Assembly (NCBI GenBank): GCA_020630435.1
Contig: JAHDBJ010000006.1
Coordinates: forward strand, 62,001 to 126,000
Length of the DNA: 64,000 nucleotides
Direction: 5' to 3'
DNA from: Saprospiraceae bacterium
GTDB lineage: Bacteria > Bacteroidota > Bacteroidia > Chitinophagales > Saprospiraceae
The translations under genes and the position numbers were made by a program. The notes below the pieces were generated by a model. The model did not search any database, had not been told where the DNA came from, and saw nothing but the letters and a program-made list of their open reading frames with translations. Below are positions 23,985-33,121 of the stretch, piece after piece (position 1 is the stretch's first letter; each line of letters opens with the position of its first letter).

Positions 23985-26900
23985 TTACTCTACCATAAGT
24001 TTTAGTTGTTGGGTATCTTTGCCTTTACCAACTCGAAGAATATACATTCCACTTTCTAGCCCAGATACATCGATCGAGTTATTTGTATCATTCAATTGTT
24101 TAGAAAGGACACGTTGACCAACTATTGAAAATAATTCTACTTGAACAGGGAAAGAACTATTTTGAGGTAATTCCAAAGTTACCTGATCGCTAGCTGGATT
24201 GGGATATAGGGATAGGGGTAAGTCTTTTGCCATTAATCTTGATACAGCTACTGCCATCGTCGCACAATTCGTATTTGAAAAATTTGCAGAACCTCCAACA
24301 GTATTAAAGGCTCTTATCCTGTAACAATATTCTGTTCCTACATCTAGCTCTGTATCTGAGTAACTTGTAGCATCAAGGGACGGACTTGCAATATGTCTCC
24401 AAGAAGTCGTTGCCGTTTTTCGGAAGAGTTTAAAATAAGTTTCATTATCTGAATTATCTGTCCAAGTCAACTCAATTGAGTTCGGAGAATTGACATTAGC
24501 GACCATATCTGAAGGGCTATCTGGTGGATTTATAGCGATAGATGTACAATCTGTATTGGTGAAACTAGGAGATCCTCCGATATTATTGATAGCTCTTACA
24601 CGGTAACAATATTCTACTTCTGGAACGACACCCTCATCAAAATGAATTGTTGAGTTCGCTGGTTTATCGGCTATAAAGGTCCATGAAGTCGTTGCCGTTT
24701 TTCGGAAAATTCGATACGTACTTTCCTTATCCGAATTATCATCCCAAGTCAGTTTTATCGATGAACTCGTTTCTGGAATAGCCAGCATATTTGAGGGCGA
24801 TTCAGGAACTTGTGTATGTATAGGCTGACAAGCCACATTAGAAAAACTAACAGATGCTCCTGCCGTATTAAAGGCTCTAATTTTGTAACAATAATTCACT
24901 CCAGAAGATAAACCCGTATCGGTATAACTCGTAGTATTCTTTTTTAAGGTCGTGACAGTAGTCCATGAGTTTGTTCCTGTTTTACGAAAAAGTTTGAACT
25001 GTGCTTCATTATCGGCATTGTCTGTCCACTGTATCTTTATAGAACTGGAAGAAAGTACAGCCGTTGTAAGTTCAGTAGGTGAATCAGGGACTACTGTTTC
25101 GATGGTAATACAAGTATTAGAATATTCTTCCGAACCTCCAATCGTATTAAAGGCTCTAATTTTATAGCAGTATTCTGTCCCAATATCGAGACCAGTATCT
25201 GTATAACTTGAAGTATTTGCTGGGAGGTCAGTTAGGGGTTGCCAAGAATCACTACCTATTTTTTTAAAAAGACGGAAAAAATCTTCATTATCCGATTTGT
25301 CTATCCATGTTAGTTCTATAGAAGACGTAGTGAGTACATTAGCACTTAGATTAATGGGAGCGTCAGGTACAGAAGGAGCCTCAACCCCAGTACAATCCTT
25401 TTGGTCTCCAGAAAAGGTCCATCCATAGGTATCTTGTAAATAGCTACGAGCCGCTTCACCGTTACAGTAATTCAATCCATGTGCTCCCATATTAAGATTT
25501 ATATTTATAATATTTTGAGCTGCCCAAGAGATGAGGGTATTGTCATAATTTGTTGTAGAGATGTTAGAAAGACTAAAGATGTTTTCAAAATTAGTTACAC
25601 TAGTAATATCCCAATTGTTTAAATCTTGATTAAAAAACTCTGCAAAGTAAAACATCTGTCTCATATTCGTTACATTGGAAACATCCCAATTTTCAAGGTC
25701 TTGGTTGAAATTTAGAGCAGAATCAAACATATACGACATATCAGTAACGTTGGATACATCCCATTGACTTATATCATCATTAAAAAGAGATGAATCAAAC
25801 ATCCCTCTGAGACTTGTTACTTGTGATAAATTAGGAGTGTCTGTTGCATTAAGGCTTAGAAAAGAAGTATGAGCAAATGCATCTATCATCGATTGCCATT
25901 GAATATCGCCCCACTGGTCAACGGATAATAATTTTTCAGAGTCATTTCCCGCTTTGAAACTTGGGAATGCACCTCGAATTCTAATGGTATATATACCTGG
26001 AGTACCAAAATCGTGTACAATACTACCTGTTAAATTTTGGGATTCGTAAATCCCATCATTATTCCAGTCTACTTCATAATTATAACCGCTACCATTTGTT
26101 GTAATGGTAATACATGAATTACACGATTCACCAATGTGGTCTGTTTTCCATCTGGTGATAAATGGTTTTTGTTCTGGAGTAGTCTGACAGTCTACATTCG
26201 AGAAACTAGTAGAAACACCTGCCGCATTAACTGCCCTTACTTTATAACAATATTCAGTGTCATAAGATAATCCAGTATCCGTAAAACTAGTGACGTTTTT
26301 TTCAAGGATCGCGATAATAGACCATGAAGCATTCCCTATTTTACGAAAGAGTTTGAACTTTGATTCATTATCTGCATTATCTGTCCATTGGATGTTGATA
26401 GAATTGTGAGAAATTATATTAGTTGTGAGGTCTGTGGGTGCATCGGGGACTTCAATTGTAATACATGTATTAGAGTATTCATCCGAACCTCCGATTTTAT
26501 TGAATGCTCTTATTTTATAACAGTATTCTACTCCGATATCTAGCCCCGTATCTGTGTAACTTGTGGTATTTGCTGGTATTTCTGCTATGAGGAGCCAAGT
26601 GGCACTACCTATTTTTTTAAAAAGCTGAAAAAAATCTTCATTATCTGATTTGTCTACCCATGTCAATTTGACAGAAGAGGTCGAGAGTATACTAGCACTT
26701 AGATTGATAGGAGAATCTGGAATAGTAGTAGCAATTCCTGTACAATCTTTTTTATCACCACTAATATTCCAATTTAGATTATTTATTAAATGTGTTCTTG
26801 CCGCTTCACTGTTACAATATTTTAATCCAACTGCTCCTAAGTTAAGATTTGTAATATTTTGACTTGCCCATCCGATGAGGGTATTATCATAATTTTCAAC

Positions 26901-27605
26901 AGATAAATTTGTATTACTAAGCATATTATCTATGGAAGTATAATATCTAAAAGTCCAGTTCTCTAAACTTTGATCAAAAACTTCAGCATTTTCAAACATT
27001 CCATCAAAATGCTGTACACTAGATACATCCCAGTTACTAATATCACCATTAAATTTGGTAGAGGCAAACATATTTCGCATATCAATTACATTGGATACAT
27101 CCCAATTACTCAAATCTTCATTGGCAAAATTGGAAAACTTAAACATAGAAGATATATCTGTAACTAATGATAAATCAGGACTATCTGTAGCATTAATTAT
27201 TAAATCATTCGTGTAAGAGAACGCATTATTCATTGATTTCCATTGAATATCACCCCATTGATCTATAGAGACTATCTTCTTAGGGTCATCGCTCTTTAAC
27301 ACTATTCTAGGGAAATCACCTCTGATTCGAATGGTGTATGTACCTGGGGTGCCAAAATTATGTACAATGCTACCCGTTAAGTTTTGGGTCTCATAAATCC
27401 CATCATTATCCCAGTCTACTTCATAATTATAACCATTTGTTATTGTCGAAATAGTGACACATGAATTACAAGAATTTCCAGGATTATCCGTTTTCCATGT
27501 TGTGATAAATGGTCTTTGTTCAGCAAAGAGATTAAAAGAAGATAATAATAATGCTAGTAGGATAGTAAAATGATGAGTTATATACTTTTTTACGAGATGT
27601 TTCAT
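23985..27605 (-). CDS. T9SS-secreted BspA/DUF285 and fibronectin-III surface protein
   Basis: A 1206-residue exported protein with signal peptide (YITHHFTILLALLLSSFNLF). Order: PKD-like segment ending in GTYTIRIRGDFP, then DUF285/BspA repeats (NWDVSNVIDMRNMFASTKF and similar), then two FnIII domains; the whole module repeats once (about 480-935), followed by two more FnIII domains and a T9SS type A sorting domain from about 1125 (LSLYPNPASDQVTLELPQ, ending in GMYILRVG and KLMVE). FnIII units share CYKIRAFNxxGGSxxYSNT. It is exported across the outer membrane by the type IX system and kept at the surface or released. Adhesion is a likely but unproven role. Confidence 0.92.
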   Translation of the reverse strand: MKHLVKKYITHHFTILLALLLSSFNLFAEQRPFITTWKTDNPGNSCNSCVTISTITNGYNYEVDWDNDGIYETQNLTGSIVHNFGTPGTYTIRIRGDFPRIVLKSDDPKKIVSIDQWGDIQWKSMNNAFSYTNDLIINATDSPDLSLVTDISSMFKFSNFANEDLSNWDVSNVIDMRNMFASTKFNGDISNWDVSSVQHFDGMFENAEVFDQSLENWTFRYYTSIDNMLSNTNLSVENYDNTLIGWASQNITNLNLGAVGLKYCNSEAARTHLINNLNWNISGDKKDCTGIATTIPDSPINLSASILSTSSVKLTWVDKSDNEDFFQLFKKIGSATWLLIAEIPANTTSYTDTGLDIGVEYCYKIRAFNKIGGSDEYSNTCITIEVPDAPTDLTTNIISHNSINIQWTDNADNESKFKLFRKIGNASWSIIAILEKNVTSFTDTGLSYDTEYCYKVRAVNAAGVSTSFSNVDCQTTPEQKPFITRWKTDHIGESCNSCITITTNGSGYNYEVDWNNDGIYESQNLTGSIVHDFGTPGIYTIRIRGAFPSFKAGNDSEKLLSVDQWGDIQWQSMIDAFAHTSFLSLNATDTPNLSQVTSLRGMFDSSLFNDDISQWDVSNVTDMSYMFDSALNFNQDLENWDVSNVTNMRQMFYFAEFFNQDLNNWDITSVTNFENIFSLSNISTTNYDNTLISWAAQNIININLNMGAHGLNYCNGEAARSYLQDTYGWTFSGDQKDCTGVEAPSVPDAPINLSANVLTTSSIELTWIDKSDNEDFFRLFKKIGSDSWQPLTDLPANTSSYTDTGLDIGTEYCYKIRAFNTIGGSEEYSNTCITIETVVPDSPTELTTAVLSSSSIKIQWTDNADNEAQFKLFRKTGTNSWTTVTTLKKNTTSYTDTGLSSGVNYCYKIRAFNTAGASVSFSNVACQPIHTQVPESPSNMLAIPETSSSIKLTWDDNSDKESTYRIFRKTATTSWTFIADKPANSTIHFDEGVVPEVEYCYRVRAINNIGGSPSFTNTDCTSIAINPPDSPSDMVANVNSPNSIELTWTDNSDNETYFKLFRKTATTSWRHIASPSLDATSYSDTELDVGTEYCYRIRAFNTVGGSANFSNTNCATMAVAVSRLMAKDLPLSLYPNPASDQVTLELPQNSSFPVQVELFSIVGQRVLSKQLNDTNNSIDVSGLESGMYILRVGKGKDTQQLKLMVE

Positions 27606-28026
27606 TTTGTTTATTTAAAAAATTAGAAAATATGGAGAAAGATATTTTTGATAATTTCTCCTCGTTATAAAGTATATGTGATAAGGTTGGAAAAGGTAAC
27701 CCCTACGTTTAATGTATTCTGATTTTTTGTATCTAAAAACTAATAATACTAAGAACTGATTTCCAGAGCTATCAAATTTCAATCTGGACTATCATCTACT
27801 TAGATTGCCATACGTTTCAATGATTTGGATACGAATAAGATTAAACAATTGTGTGTATGTGGATACCGTAATACTGGGGCTTCAATCAGTAGCTACTAGA
27901 AATAATCGTGCCTTAGAATAAAAAATCGGTAATATTTTACAATATTTCCGATTGATATATTTAGGACTAGAGTCTGTTTAAATGTCTATTTCTTCTAATT
28001 TAAAATAATTTCTGTTCTATAAACAT
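27606..28026. other. 421-base intergenic region
   Basis: It carries the AsmA terminator at 27924-27953 and otherwise AT-rich DNA. No gene was found in any frame. The promoter of the surface protein gene must lie in its left part, but no clear box was found. Confidence 0.5.
27924..27953 (-). terminator. terminator of the AsmA-like gene
   Basis: Arms AATCGG/CCGATT and AATATT/AATATT, with one unpaired T each side and a 4-base loop. On the minus strand it lies about 75 bases past the stop at 28027 and is followed by TTTTTTA. Confidence 0.8.
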
Positions 28027-30615
28027 TTAATATCCTTCTATAATTTCAACTTCTTCTGTATCATAGGATTCGTGTGTAGAGGGCACTTCTCCGACATCTA
28101 ATACTTCATCCTCTTCCTGAATTTGTTCTATACGACCAAATTCTTTTTCTAGTGCTTTTTTGATTCTAAACTTATGGATTTCACTCGCTTTGAAATCTTT
28201 TTTAATCTGTTTTTTATCTGCTTTAAAATCAAAATTATCGATATTTCCAAAGATGCGATAATACAAATTTAGTAATCCATTTTTTGCTTTAATTGGTTTT
28301 TCTCCTGCTTGCTTAAACATCTTATTCCAAACAACTTGTCCAGCATTTACTTTTACACGATAGTCCAGATCATGATTAAAGGAATATTCGCCATTTAAGG
28401 TTAAATTCATTGCATTACTTTGAATAAACATCACGGGTAAATACATTGTCTCTTTTTTAATTTCTAGCCAATTCCTTGTTTTTGTAAAACGAATACTCTT
28501 AAGATCTTTCAACTTCACAAAAGTCGAAAAATCCTCTAACATTTTAAAGTCATTCAACTCTCCATCTAATATGGTAATATCTGCTAAAACATTTAACTTA
28601 TCATAAAGAAAATTTCCAACTTCATCCCAAAAAGAATAGATGGCTATTTTGGCGTCAAGCGTCCCTCTAATATTTTGGTGTGTTAGATAATCTTGACCAA
28701 AATTTTCTGATTGTCTAAAAAACTCTCTACCATCAATTTTATTACACATTAATTTCGCATTAAGCTTTGGTTTTTCTTCAAAGAACATCTTTCCATCAAG
28801 AACAAAATCCCCTTTCATTGCCTTTGCCCGACCTGCTATATCCAATTCATTTTTATCAAAAGTCAGTTTTCCCCTAAAATCCTCCCCCTCGACTTTTCCA
28901 TATACAAAAGATTCTACTGTAGCATCAAACGTTCCTTTCAAAAAATTCGTTATTCGCTCTCTTTCTTGAATATTTTTTGCTTTACCTACTTCTTTTGTTC
29001 TTGTTTCATTACTGGTACTTTCTTCGGATGACGTGATAGCTAATAAGCGATTAAAATCGATATTGCTCGCTTTTAGTGCTGCATCAAATTCTAAACTAGC
29101 ACTTTTAGAATTAAGAGAATCTGCAAAAAGTACTGGAAGGGTATTTTTAAAGTTACCATCAAACTCAATTTCACTTCCAGCTCCTTCTATTTTCAAGTCT
29201 GAAACTTTTATCAAATTATTCTCAATTCTCATACTCCCTCTGTCTATATACATTTTTTCCCCATTGATTTTCAACATAGCATCATCAAACCCTATTGTAC
29301 CTTTTGTTTCTACATTATTCACCCGATTAGGATTTACCATATCATTATAATAACCATCTAGTTTAAATGATTTTATCTCTACCTCTCCATTTCCAGCAGT
29401 AATTTTATCATCTCCAAAAATAGTATAAATTCCATCCATTGGGATAGCTCCATCCATTGTTAAGGTAATACGAGGATTGTCCATATCCTTAACCAATAGT
29501 TTAGCCTCTAGTAATTCCCTACTCATATACCCTTTAAAATCTTGTATTTCAAAAACAGATTTTGCGTTTGTCCCTTCACCACTTGTTAATCTCGCTGTAA
29601 AAGAAACATCTTTTAACGGTTCTGCTAGACTAGGGGTACTAATTTTTCCATCTTTCAGCCCAAATTCTAAACTTACATTAGGAGACTCTCGTTGACTAGA
29701 ACGCCCAACTATTGTTGCTAAAAAATTGAAATCTCCCTCACTCTCAATATCACTTAGATAAGATATTTTCTGTTCTTTGGGTAAAATTTCAATCAAAGAT
29801 TGTAGGGTACAGTCTTCTCCTGTAACTACTAAGTCGTACTCTGTAAAGGACAGATCTTGCTGGATTTCACCTGTGAGACTAAAAATATTATTTTCTGGTC
29901 GCAGTTCTACATTTGTTAATTCGTACAAGCCCGTAGCTAAATCAATGTCAATTTCTGCATCATACGATAAGTTTTTTCCTACAAAATATTTTCCTTCTGC
30001 TGTCTCTATAAAGTGAGATAAAAATTTGGCATTCGATTTCAACTTAAACTGTTCTGCTCCAAATTCACCAGAAAGTAAGGCATTCTCAACATCAACTTTA
30101 ATATTTTGTTTTGCTAATTCATCGATATAAATCAATTCCACATCTTCTAATCGTGCTTGTTCGAGTGACAAGGAAAGGCTACTAGAATTCTCTGTTGACT
30201 CTGTAGTGGTTTCTGTTTCTTTGAAGACATTATAATTTGCCCTTCCTTTTTTGTCATAACTAATAAATACTGCCCCATTCTTCAGAAGTACAGATTTCAT
30301 TTTGACTTTAGAACTAAATAAACTCAGCAAATTAAAACGAAAGGTTAACTCTTCGGCTTCAAAAAGTGTATTCTTATTAAAGCCATCTGGCAAACTGACT
30401 TTATTTAGGGAAGCTGAGGCATTCGGGAATCCCTTAATAAGAGATAAGTCAAAGCCTTCCATTTCCATTTCTGATTTCATGGTCTTATTCAATTCTGTGA
30501 TTAATCGCTGTCCTATTTTATCTTCAAAAAACGCAGCAATGATTACTAGAATAAATAGTAAAAAAGCAATGAATAATCCCAAATAGATGAATATTTTCTT
30601 GATGCCCTTACCCAT
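28027..30615 (-). CDS. AsmA-like inner-membrane-anchored protein
   Basis: An 862-residue protein with an N-terminal transmembrane anchor (IFIYLGLFIAFLLFILVIIA, about 7-27) and a long periplasmic part rich in beta-strands. The N-terminal AsmA signature follows the anchor (FPNASASLNKVSLPDGF and LTFRFNLLSLFSSKVKMKSV), and AsmA_2-like segments fill the middle and C-terminus (TLDAKIAIYSFWDEVGNF; YSFNHDLDYRVKVNAG). AsmA-family proteins such as YhdP and TamB bridge inner and outer membranes to carry phospholipids; this one likely helps outer-membrane homeostasis. The extreme C-terminus is strongly acidic. It is monocistronic. Confidence 0.85.
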   Translation of the reverse strand: MGKGIKKIFIYLGLFIAFLLFILVIIAAFFEDKIGQRLITELNKTMKSEMEMEGFDLSLIKGFPNASASLNKVSLPDGFNKNTLFEAEELTFRFNLLSLFSSKVKMKSVLLKNGAVFISYDKKGRANYNVFKETETTTESTENSSSLSLSLEQARLEDVELIYIDELAKQNIKVDVENALLSGEFGAEQFKLKSNAKFLSHFIETAEGKYFVGKNLSYDAEIDIDLATGLYELTNVELRPENNIFSLTGEIQQDLSFTEYDLVVTGEDCTLQSLIEILPKEQKISYLSDIESEGDFNFLATIVGRSSQRESPNVSLEFGLKDGKISTPSLAEPLKDVSFTARLTSGEGTNAKSVFEIQDFKGYMSRELLEAKLLVKDMDNPRITLTMDGAIPMDGIYTIFGDDKITAGNGEVEIKSFKLDGYYNDMVNPNRVNNVETKGTIGFDDAMLKINGEKMYIDRGSMRIENNLIKVSDLKIEGAGSEIEFDGNFKNTLPVLFADSLNSKSASLEFDAALKASNIDFNRLLAITSSEESTSNETRTKEVGKAKNIQERERITNFLKGTFDATVESFVYGKVEGEDFRGKLTFDKNELDIAGRAKAMKGDFVLDGKMFFEEKPKLNAKLMCNKIDGREFFRQSENFGQDYLTHQNIRGTLDAKIAIYSFWDEVGNFLYDKLNVLADITILDGELNDFKMLEDFSTFVKLKDLKSIRFTKTRNWLEIKKETMYLPVMFIQSNAMNLTLNGEYSFNHDLDYRVKVNAGQVVWNKMFKQAGEKPIKAKNGLLNLYYRIFGNIDNFDFKADKKQIKKDFKASEIHKFRIKKALEKEFGRIEQIQEEDEVLDVGEVPSTHESYDTEEVEIIEGY

Positions 30616-30724
30616 AATAAAAAATATTAATTAAAAATTTAAGGTGATTTTAAAACACACTAGCAACAGTAAGATGTAAATTTAACACGCATTATTATAA
30701 TATTTTCTAATATGGCAAAAAAAA

Positions 30725-30752
30725 TAGGAGCATCTTAATTAAGATACTCCTA
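30725..30752 (-). terminator. terminator of the 30905 gene
   Basis: TAGGAG plus ATCTTAA and TTAAGAT plus CTCCTA, one mismatch, no spacer. On the minus strand it is followed by eight Ts. It stands about 150 bases past the stop. Confidence 0.85.
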
Positions 30753-30904
30753 CGAACATTGTAAAATTCGTTCGAGCTTTATAAGCTCACGACCCTCCAT
30801 ATAAATAAATATAGATAGGCTCTGAAAGTATACAGCTAGAATTAACTAGTGCCTATATAAATTTAGCAATTAGAACAAGCTAATTTGCTAATATCATTTT
30901 AAGT

Positions 30905-31315
30905 TTATAACATCGATAGTTTAACTTGACTCTTCTGATATTGAATACCAGATGGAACAAGGATCTTATACACTGCTGTACTTTTTTGTAAGGCTCCATT
31001 TGAAAAAATAGAAGCATTTACTTTTTTACGCTCTAATGTAAAAAAACCTTGTTCTACTTTAGAAACTAGATCAAAATATCCTTTCTTCATTGCATAATCT
31101 AATGCAAAACTAGAATTTCCATCTTCTGCCTTGGGTTCGATAGTCATTTCAACAACTATGTTATCCCCAACCCATTCTTCAATTTCCATCTCAGCTCCAA
31201 TATTTAATAATAATATTGAAGACCCATCTATTTGAAAGTTCTGTACTTTTGTAACTTGTGCTAATAAACTAAGTGCAAAAAATTGCACTATAACTAATAA
31301 TGTAAGTTTGGGCAT
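30905..31315 (-). CDS. small secreted protein, unrecognised (head-GIN-like N-terminus)
   Basis: A 136-residue protein with a signal peptide (MPKLTLLVIVQFFALSLLAQ). The body (VQNFQIDGSSILLLNIGAEM, then IEEWVGDNIVVEMTI) resembles the first strands of the DUF4097/head-GIN beta-helix proteins of Bacteroidota but is far shorter than those, so it may be a truncated relative or a separate family. There is no lipobox or sorting tail. It is transcribed alone, with a TGTGACA motif about 61 bases upstream of its start and a strong terminator downstream. Confidence 0.55.
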   Translation of the reverse strand: MPKLTLLVIVQFFALSLLAQVTKVQNFQIDGSSILLLNIGAEMEIEEWVGDNIVVEMTIEPKAEDGNSSFALDYAMKKGYFDLVSKVEQGFFTLERKKVNASIFSNGALQKSTAVYKILVPSGIQYQKSQVKLSML

Positions 31316-31892
31316 TTTCTGTAAGTATGATTAATATAACTGTGGTGTGGGGATTACAAATATACAAATAAATACTGTCACAATAAATATTTTTTATGAA
31401 AAAAAATAAAAAAATCTAATCTGTGACTACCTAAAATTAAAACCACATATTTAAATAACTGTATTTCAATGTTTTTACAAAAATTAAACGTAAATATATT
31501 TTAAATAAAATTTTGTTAAATAAAAAAAGGTTTACCGATTTCTATATAAATATCTCCGTTCAAATCTATTTTTTCACAAAAAAAAACGATGTCCTCTAAA
31601 ATTATGTCACATATCATACGTCTTACACAAAAATACACCTTTAACAGCCTCACCTTTAAATAAAACACATAAAAAACTAGACATATATTTTTCAATCAAA
31701 TAATTAGAATTAGGTGAGGTATAATCATTGCTTTCCTTAGCATAGAAAAAAACAGATAGTTTTATTGAAAATTGGGCGTTCATTATTTTTTCATTTACTT
31801 TGTAGTGTTTTACTGATGGGGAATAAATTCACTTAAAGTTTAATTGTAATTATTGCTTATTAGTATTTATCTATAAATAAAATTAATATAAA
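31316..31892. other. 577-base divergent intergenic region
   Basis: It separates the minus gene ending at 30905 from the plus 40-residue membrane gene. It contains TGTCACAA at 31376-31383, TGTGACT near 31422, TGTCACA at 31605-31611 and a promoter at 31772-31802. No further gene was found; one may still be hidden because the AT content is very high. Confidence 0.5.
31772..31802 (+). promoter_or_regulatory. candidate promoter for the 40-residue membrane gene
   Basis: TTG at 31772-31774, a 20-base spacer and TTACTTTG at 31795-31802, seven of eight positions matching TAnnTTTG. It would give a leader of roughly 85 bases. Confidence 0.4.
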
Positions 31893-32015
31893 ATGTCTGA
31901 CCAACCTGATTATGGAAATAAAGGCTATTGTCTAGCAAGTTTTTTCCTTGCTTTGTTTTTATTTGTTATTCTTTGGGCTTATGTCTATTACAGTAATGGT
32001 GAGTTAATTGGATAA
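31893..32015 (+). CDS. 40-residue single-pass membrane protein
   Basis: The ATG at 31893 opens a 40-codon frame ending in TAA. The product is MSDQPDYGNKGYCLASFFLA followed by LFLFVILWAYVYYSNGELIG: a short polar head, one strong hydrophobic helix at about 14-33 and a short tail. It has a matching promoter upstream and a very strong terminator 17 bases after the stop, which makes real expression likely despite its size. Small subunits of respiratory complexes have this shape, but no family is recognised. Confidence 0.65.
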   Translation: MSDQPDYGNKGYCLASFFLALFLFVILWAYVYYSNGELIG

Positions 32016-32031
32016 TGATATACGATAGTAC

Positions 32032-32074
32032 AAAAACCTCCTAGTTATTATTGAACAACTAGGAGGTTTTTTTT
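32032..32074 (+). terminator. very strong terminator after the small membrane gene
   Basis: Fifteen-base arms (AAAAACCTCCTAGTT and AACTAGGAGGTTTTT) with a 10-base loop and a following T-run. Confidence 0.93.
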
Positions 32075-32091
32075 ATGAGTGTTTAAAAAAA

Positions 32092-32297
32092 AATTGCGTC
32101 ACAGCCGCTTTTGGTGTAACGCAATTGAAGACTATAGAATCGGTCGGTTAAAATCATTTACTAGGGTCAACATTAAAACCTTAATGACTAATAAAAAATA
32201 TTCACCCTAAGTTTCTTTTAATCTTTCAAGGAAGGCAATATGGTGAGAGTTAGTTTTCTTATAGTATGTTTCACCAATTGCATTACCTTAATAATTG
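32092..32297 (-). ncRNA. candidate structured RNA, 6S-like
   Basis: A transcript of about 205 bases is framed by a promoter (32303-32333) and a hairpin/T-run terminator (AATTGCGT at 32092-32099 with ACGCAATT at 32119-32126). Its two ends pair over 11 bases (32275-32285 with 32117-32127, one G-U), next comes a broken helix (32256-32265 with 32131-32139), then a TCACC/GGTGA helix (32242-32246 with 32202-32206), giving one long imperfect hairpin as in 6S RNA, the RNA that mimics an open promoter and binds RNA polymerase. The closing helix and the terminator share the same 3' arm. The only reading frame inside is 21 codons. Identity with the known 6S-Flavo family was not tested. Confidence 0.5.
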
Positions 32298-32302
32298 AAA
32301 TG

Positions 32303-32333
32303 TAAATATAAAATGCTTTTTTTAAAAAAACAA
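32303..32333 (-). promoter_or_regulatory. strong promoter driving the 6S-like RNA
   Basis: On the minus strand TTG (complement at 32331-32333), a 20-base spacer of T7A7-type sequence and TATATTTA (complement at 32303-32310), seven of eight matching TAnnTTTG. Confidence 0.6.
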
Positions 32334-32372
32334 CCGTTTTCTCAAAAAAATATACCGTTTTCTCAAAAAAAT
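32333..32372. repeat. tandem 19-base boxes at 21-base spacing upstream of the 6S-like promoter
   Basis: ACCGTTTTCTCAAAAAAAT occurs at 32333-32351 and again exactly at 32354-32372. The period is two helical turns, so both boxes face the same side of the DNA. The A7 tracts lie where an UP element would act on the minus-strand promoter; binding of a regulator is also possible. Confidence 0.7.
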
Positions 32373-32563
32373 GCCCCAAATGGTTACTTTTGATACTTTT
32401 TCAGAATACGTATTTTAGTCAACAACAATAAGGCGACAAGCAATTTTCAGGCTTTGTAGAGTTTTAATAATAGTCTCTACTCAAGAATCTGTATATAATA
32501 GATTTGTGTTTTAGAATTTAGAGCAAGTAACTACAAATAAAAATTTAATCACTATTTTATAGT
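32373..32563. other. 191-base non-coding stretch upstream of the 6S-like promoter
   Basis: No gene or hairpin seen. It contains the 3' flank of the PTPS gene, which has no clear terminator of its own here. Confidence 0.4.
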
Positions 32564-32977
32564 TTAGTCTCCAAAATACTCCGCAAAAATATTTTCAGTT
32601 TCATGTAGTTTTATAGAATGGAGTTTGCACTCTGTAATTAAAGGCTGAAGTTGTTGCCATATCAAAATTGCTAAATTCTCTGTAGTCGGTTGGATCTCTT
32701 TAGGAATAAAGTCAACATCTAAGTTTAAGTTTGAATGGTCTAATTTATCAATGATATGCTCTCGAATTAAATTACTTAACTTTTTTACATCCATCACAAA
32801 ACCTGTTTTAGGATCAGGCGTTCCTTTAACAGTTACAAATAATATATAATTATGACCATGCCAATTTTTATTGGAACATTTACCAAAAACGGCTCTGTTT
32901 TCTTCTTCGTTCCATTCATTTACCCACAATTTATGAGCAGCATTAAAACGTTCTCTCCTAGTTAAATAAACAGTCAT
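32564..32977 (-). CDS. 6-pyruvoyltetrahydropterin synthase / QueD family protein
   Basis: A 137-residue T-fold enzyme. Zinc ligands are His15 (FNAAH) and His40/His42 (WHGH), the candidate catalytic Cys is Cys34, and a Glu near the C-terminus sits in KLHETEN. The Cys-to-HGH spacing is CX5HGH, the pattern described for true 6-pyruvoyltetrahydropterin synthases, whereas QueD enzymes usually show CX3HGH. So it may make tetrahydrobiopterin precursor rather than the queuosine precursor. No folE, queC or queE is adjacent. It is transcribed alone. Confidence 0.85.
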   Translation of the reverse strand: MTVYLTRRERFNAAHKLWVNEWNEEENRAVFGKCSNKNWHGHNYILFVTVKGTPDPKTGFVMDVKKLSNLIREHIIDKLDHSNLNLDVDFIPKEIQPTTENLAILIWQQLQPLITECKLHSIKLHETENIFAEYFGD

Positions 32978-33121
32978 TATTTATATGCTTTGAAAAAAGA
33001 AAATACATATCTAATGTATCCTTAAAAATAAATTATCATTATCTATTAATACGCTATTTATTCATAAAGTTCTGCAACACTCTTTTTTACTTCTAAATTG
33101 ATAATTTATCTTATGCCGAAC

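Noticed and set aside
29033-30586. Four plus-strand frames within the AsmA-like gene
   Set aside because: They follow the codon pattern of the real minus-strand gene and show no domain.
31125-31145. GGTTCGA-like tRNA T-loop
   Set aside because: It lies inside a coding frame and no acceptor or anticodon stem flanks it.
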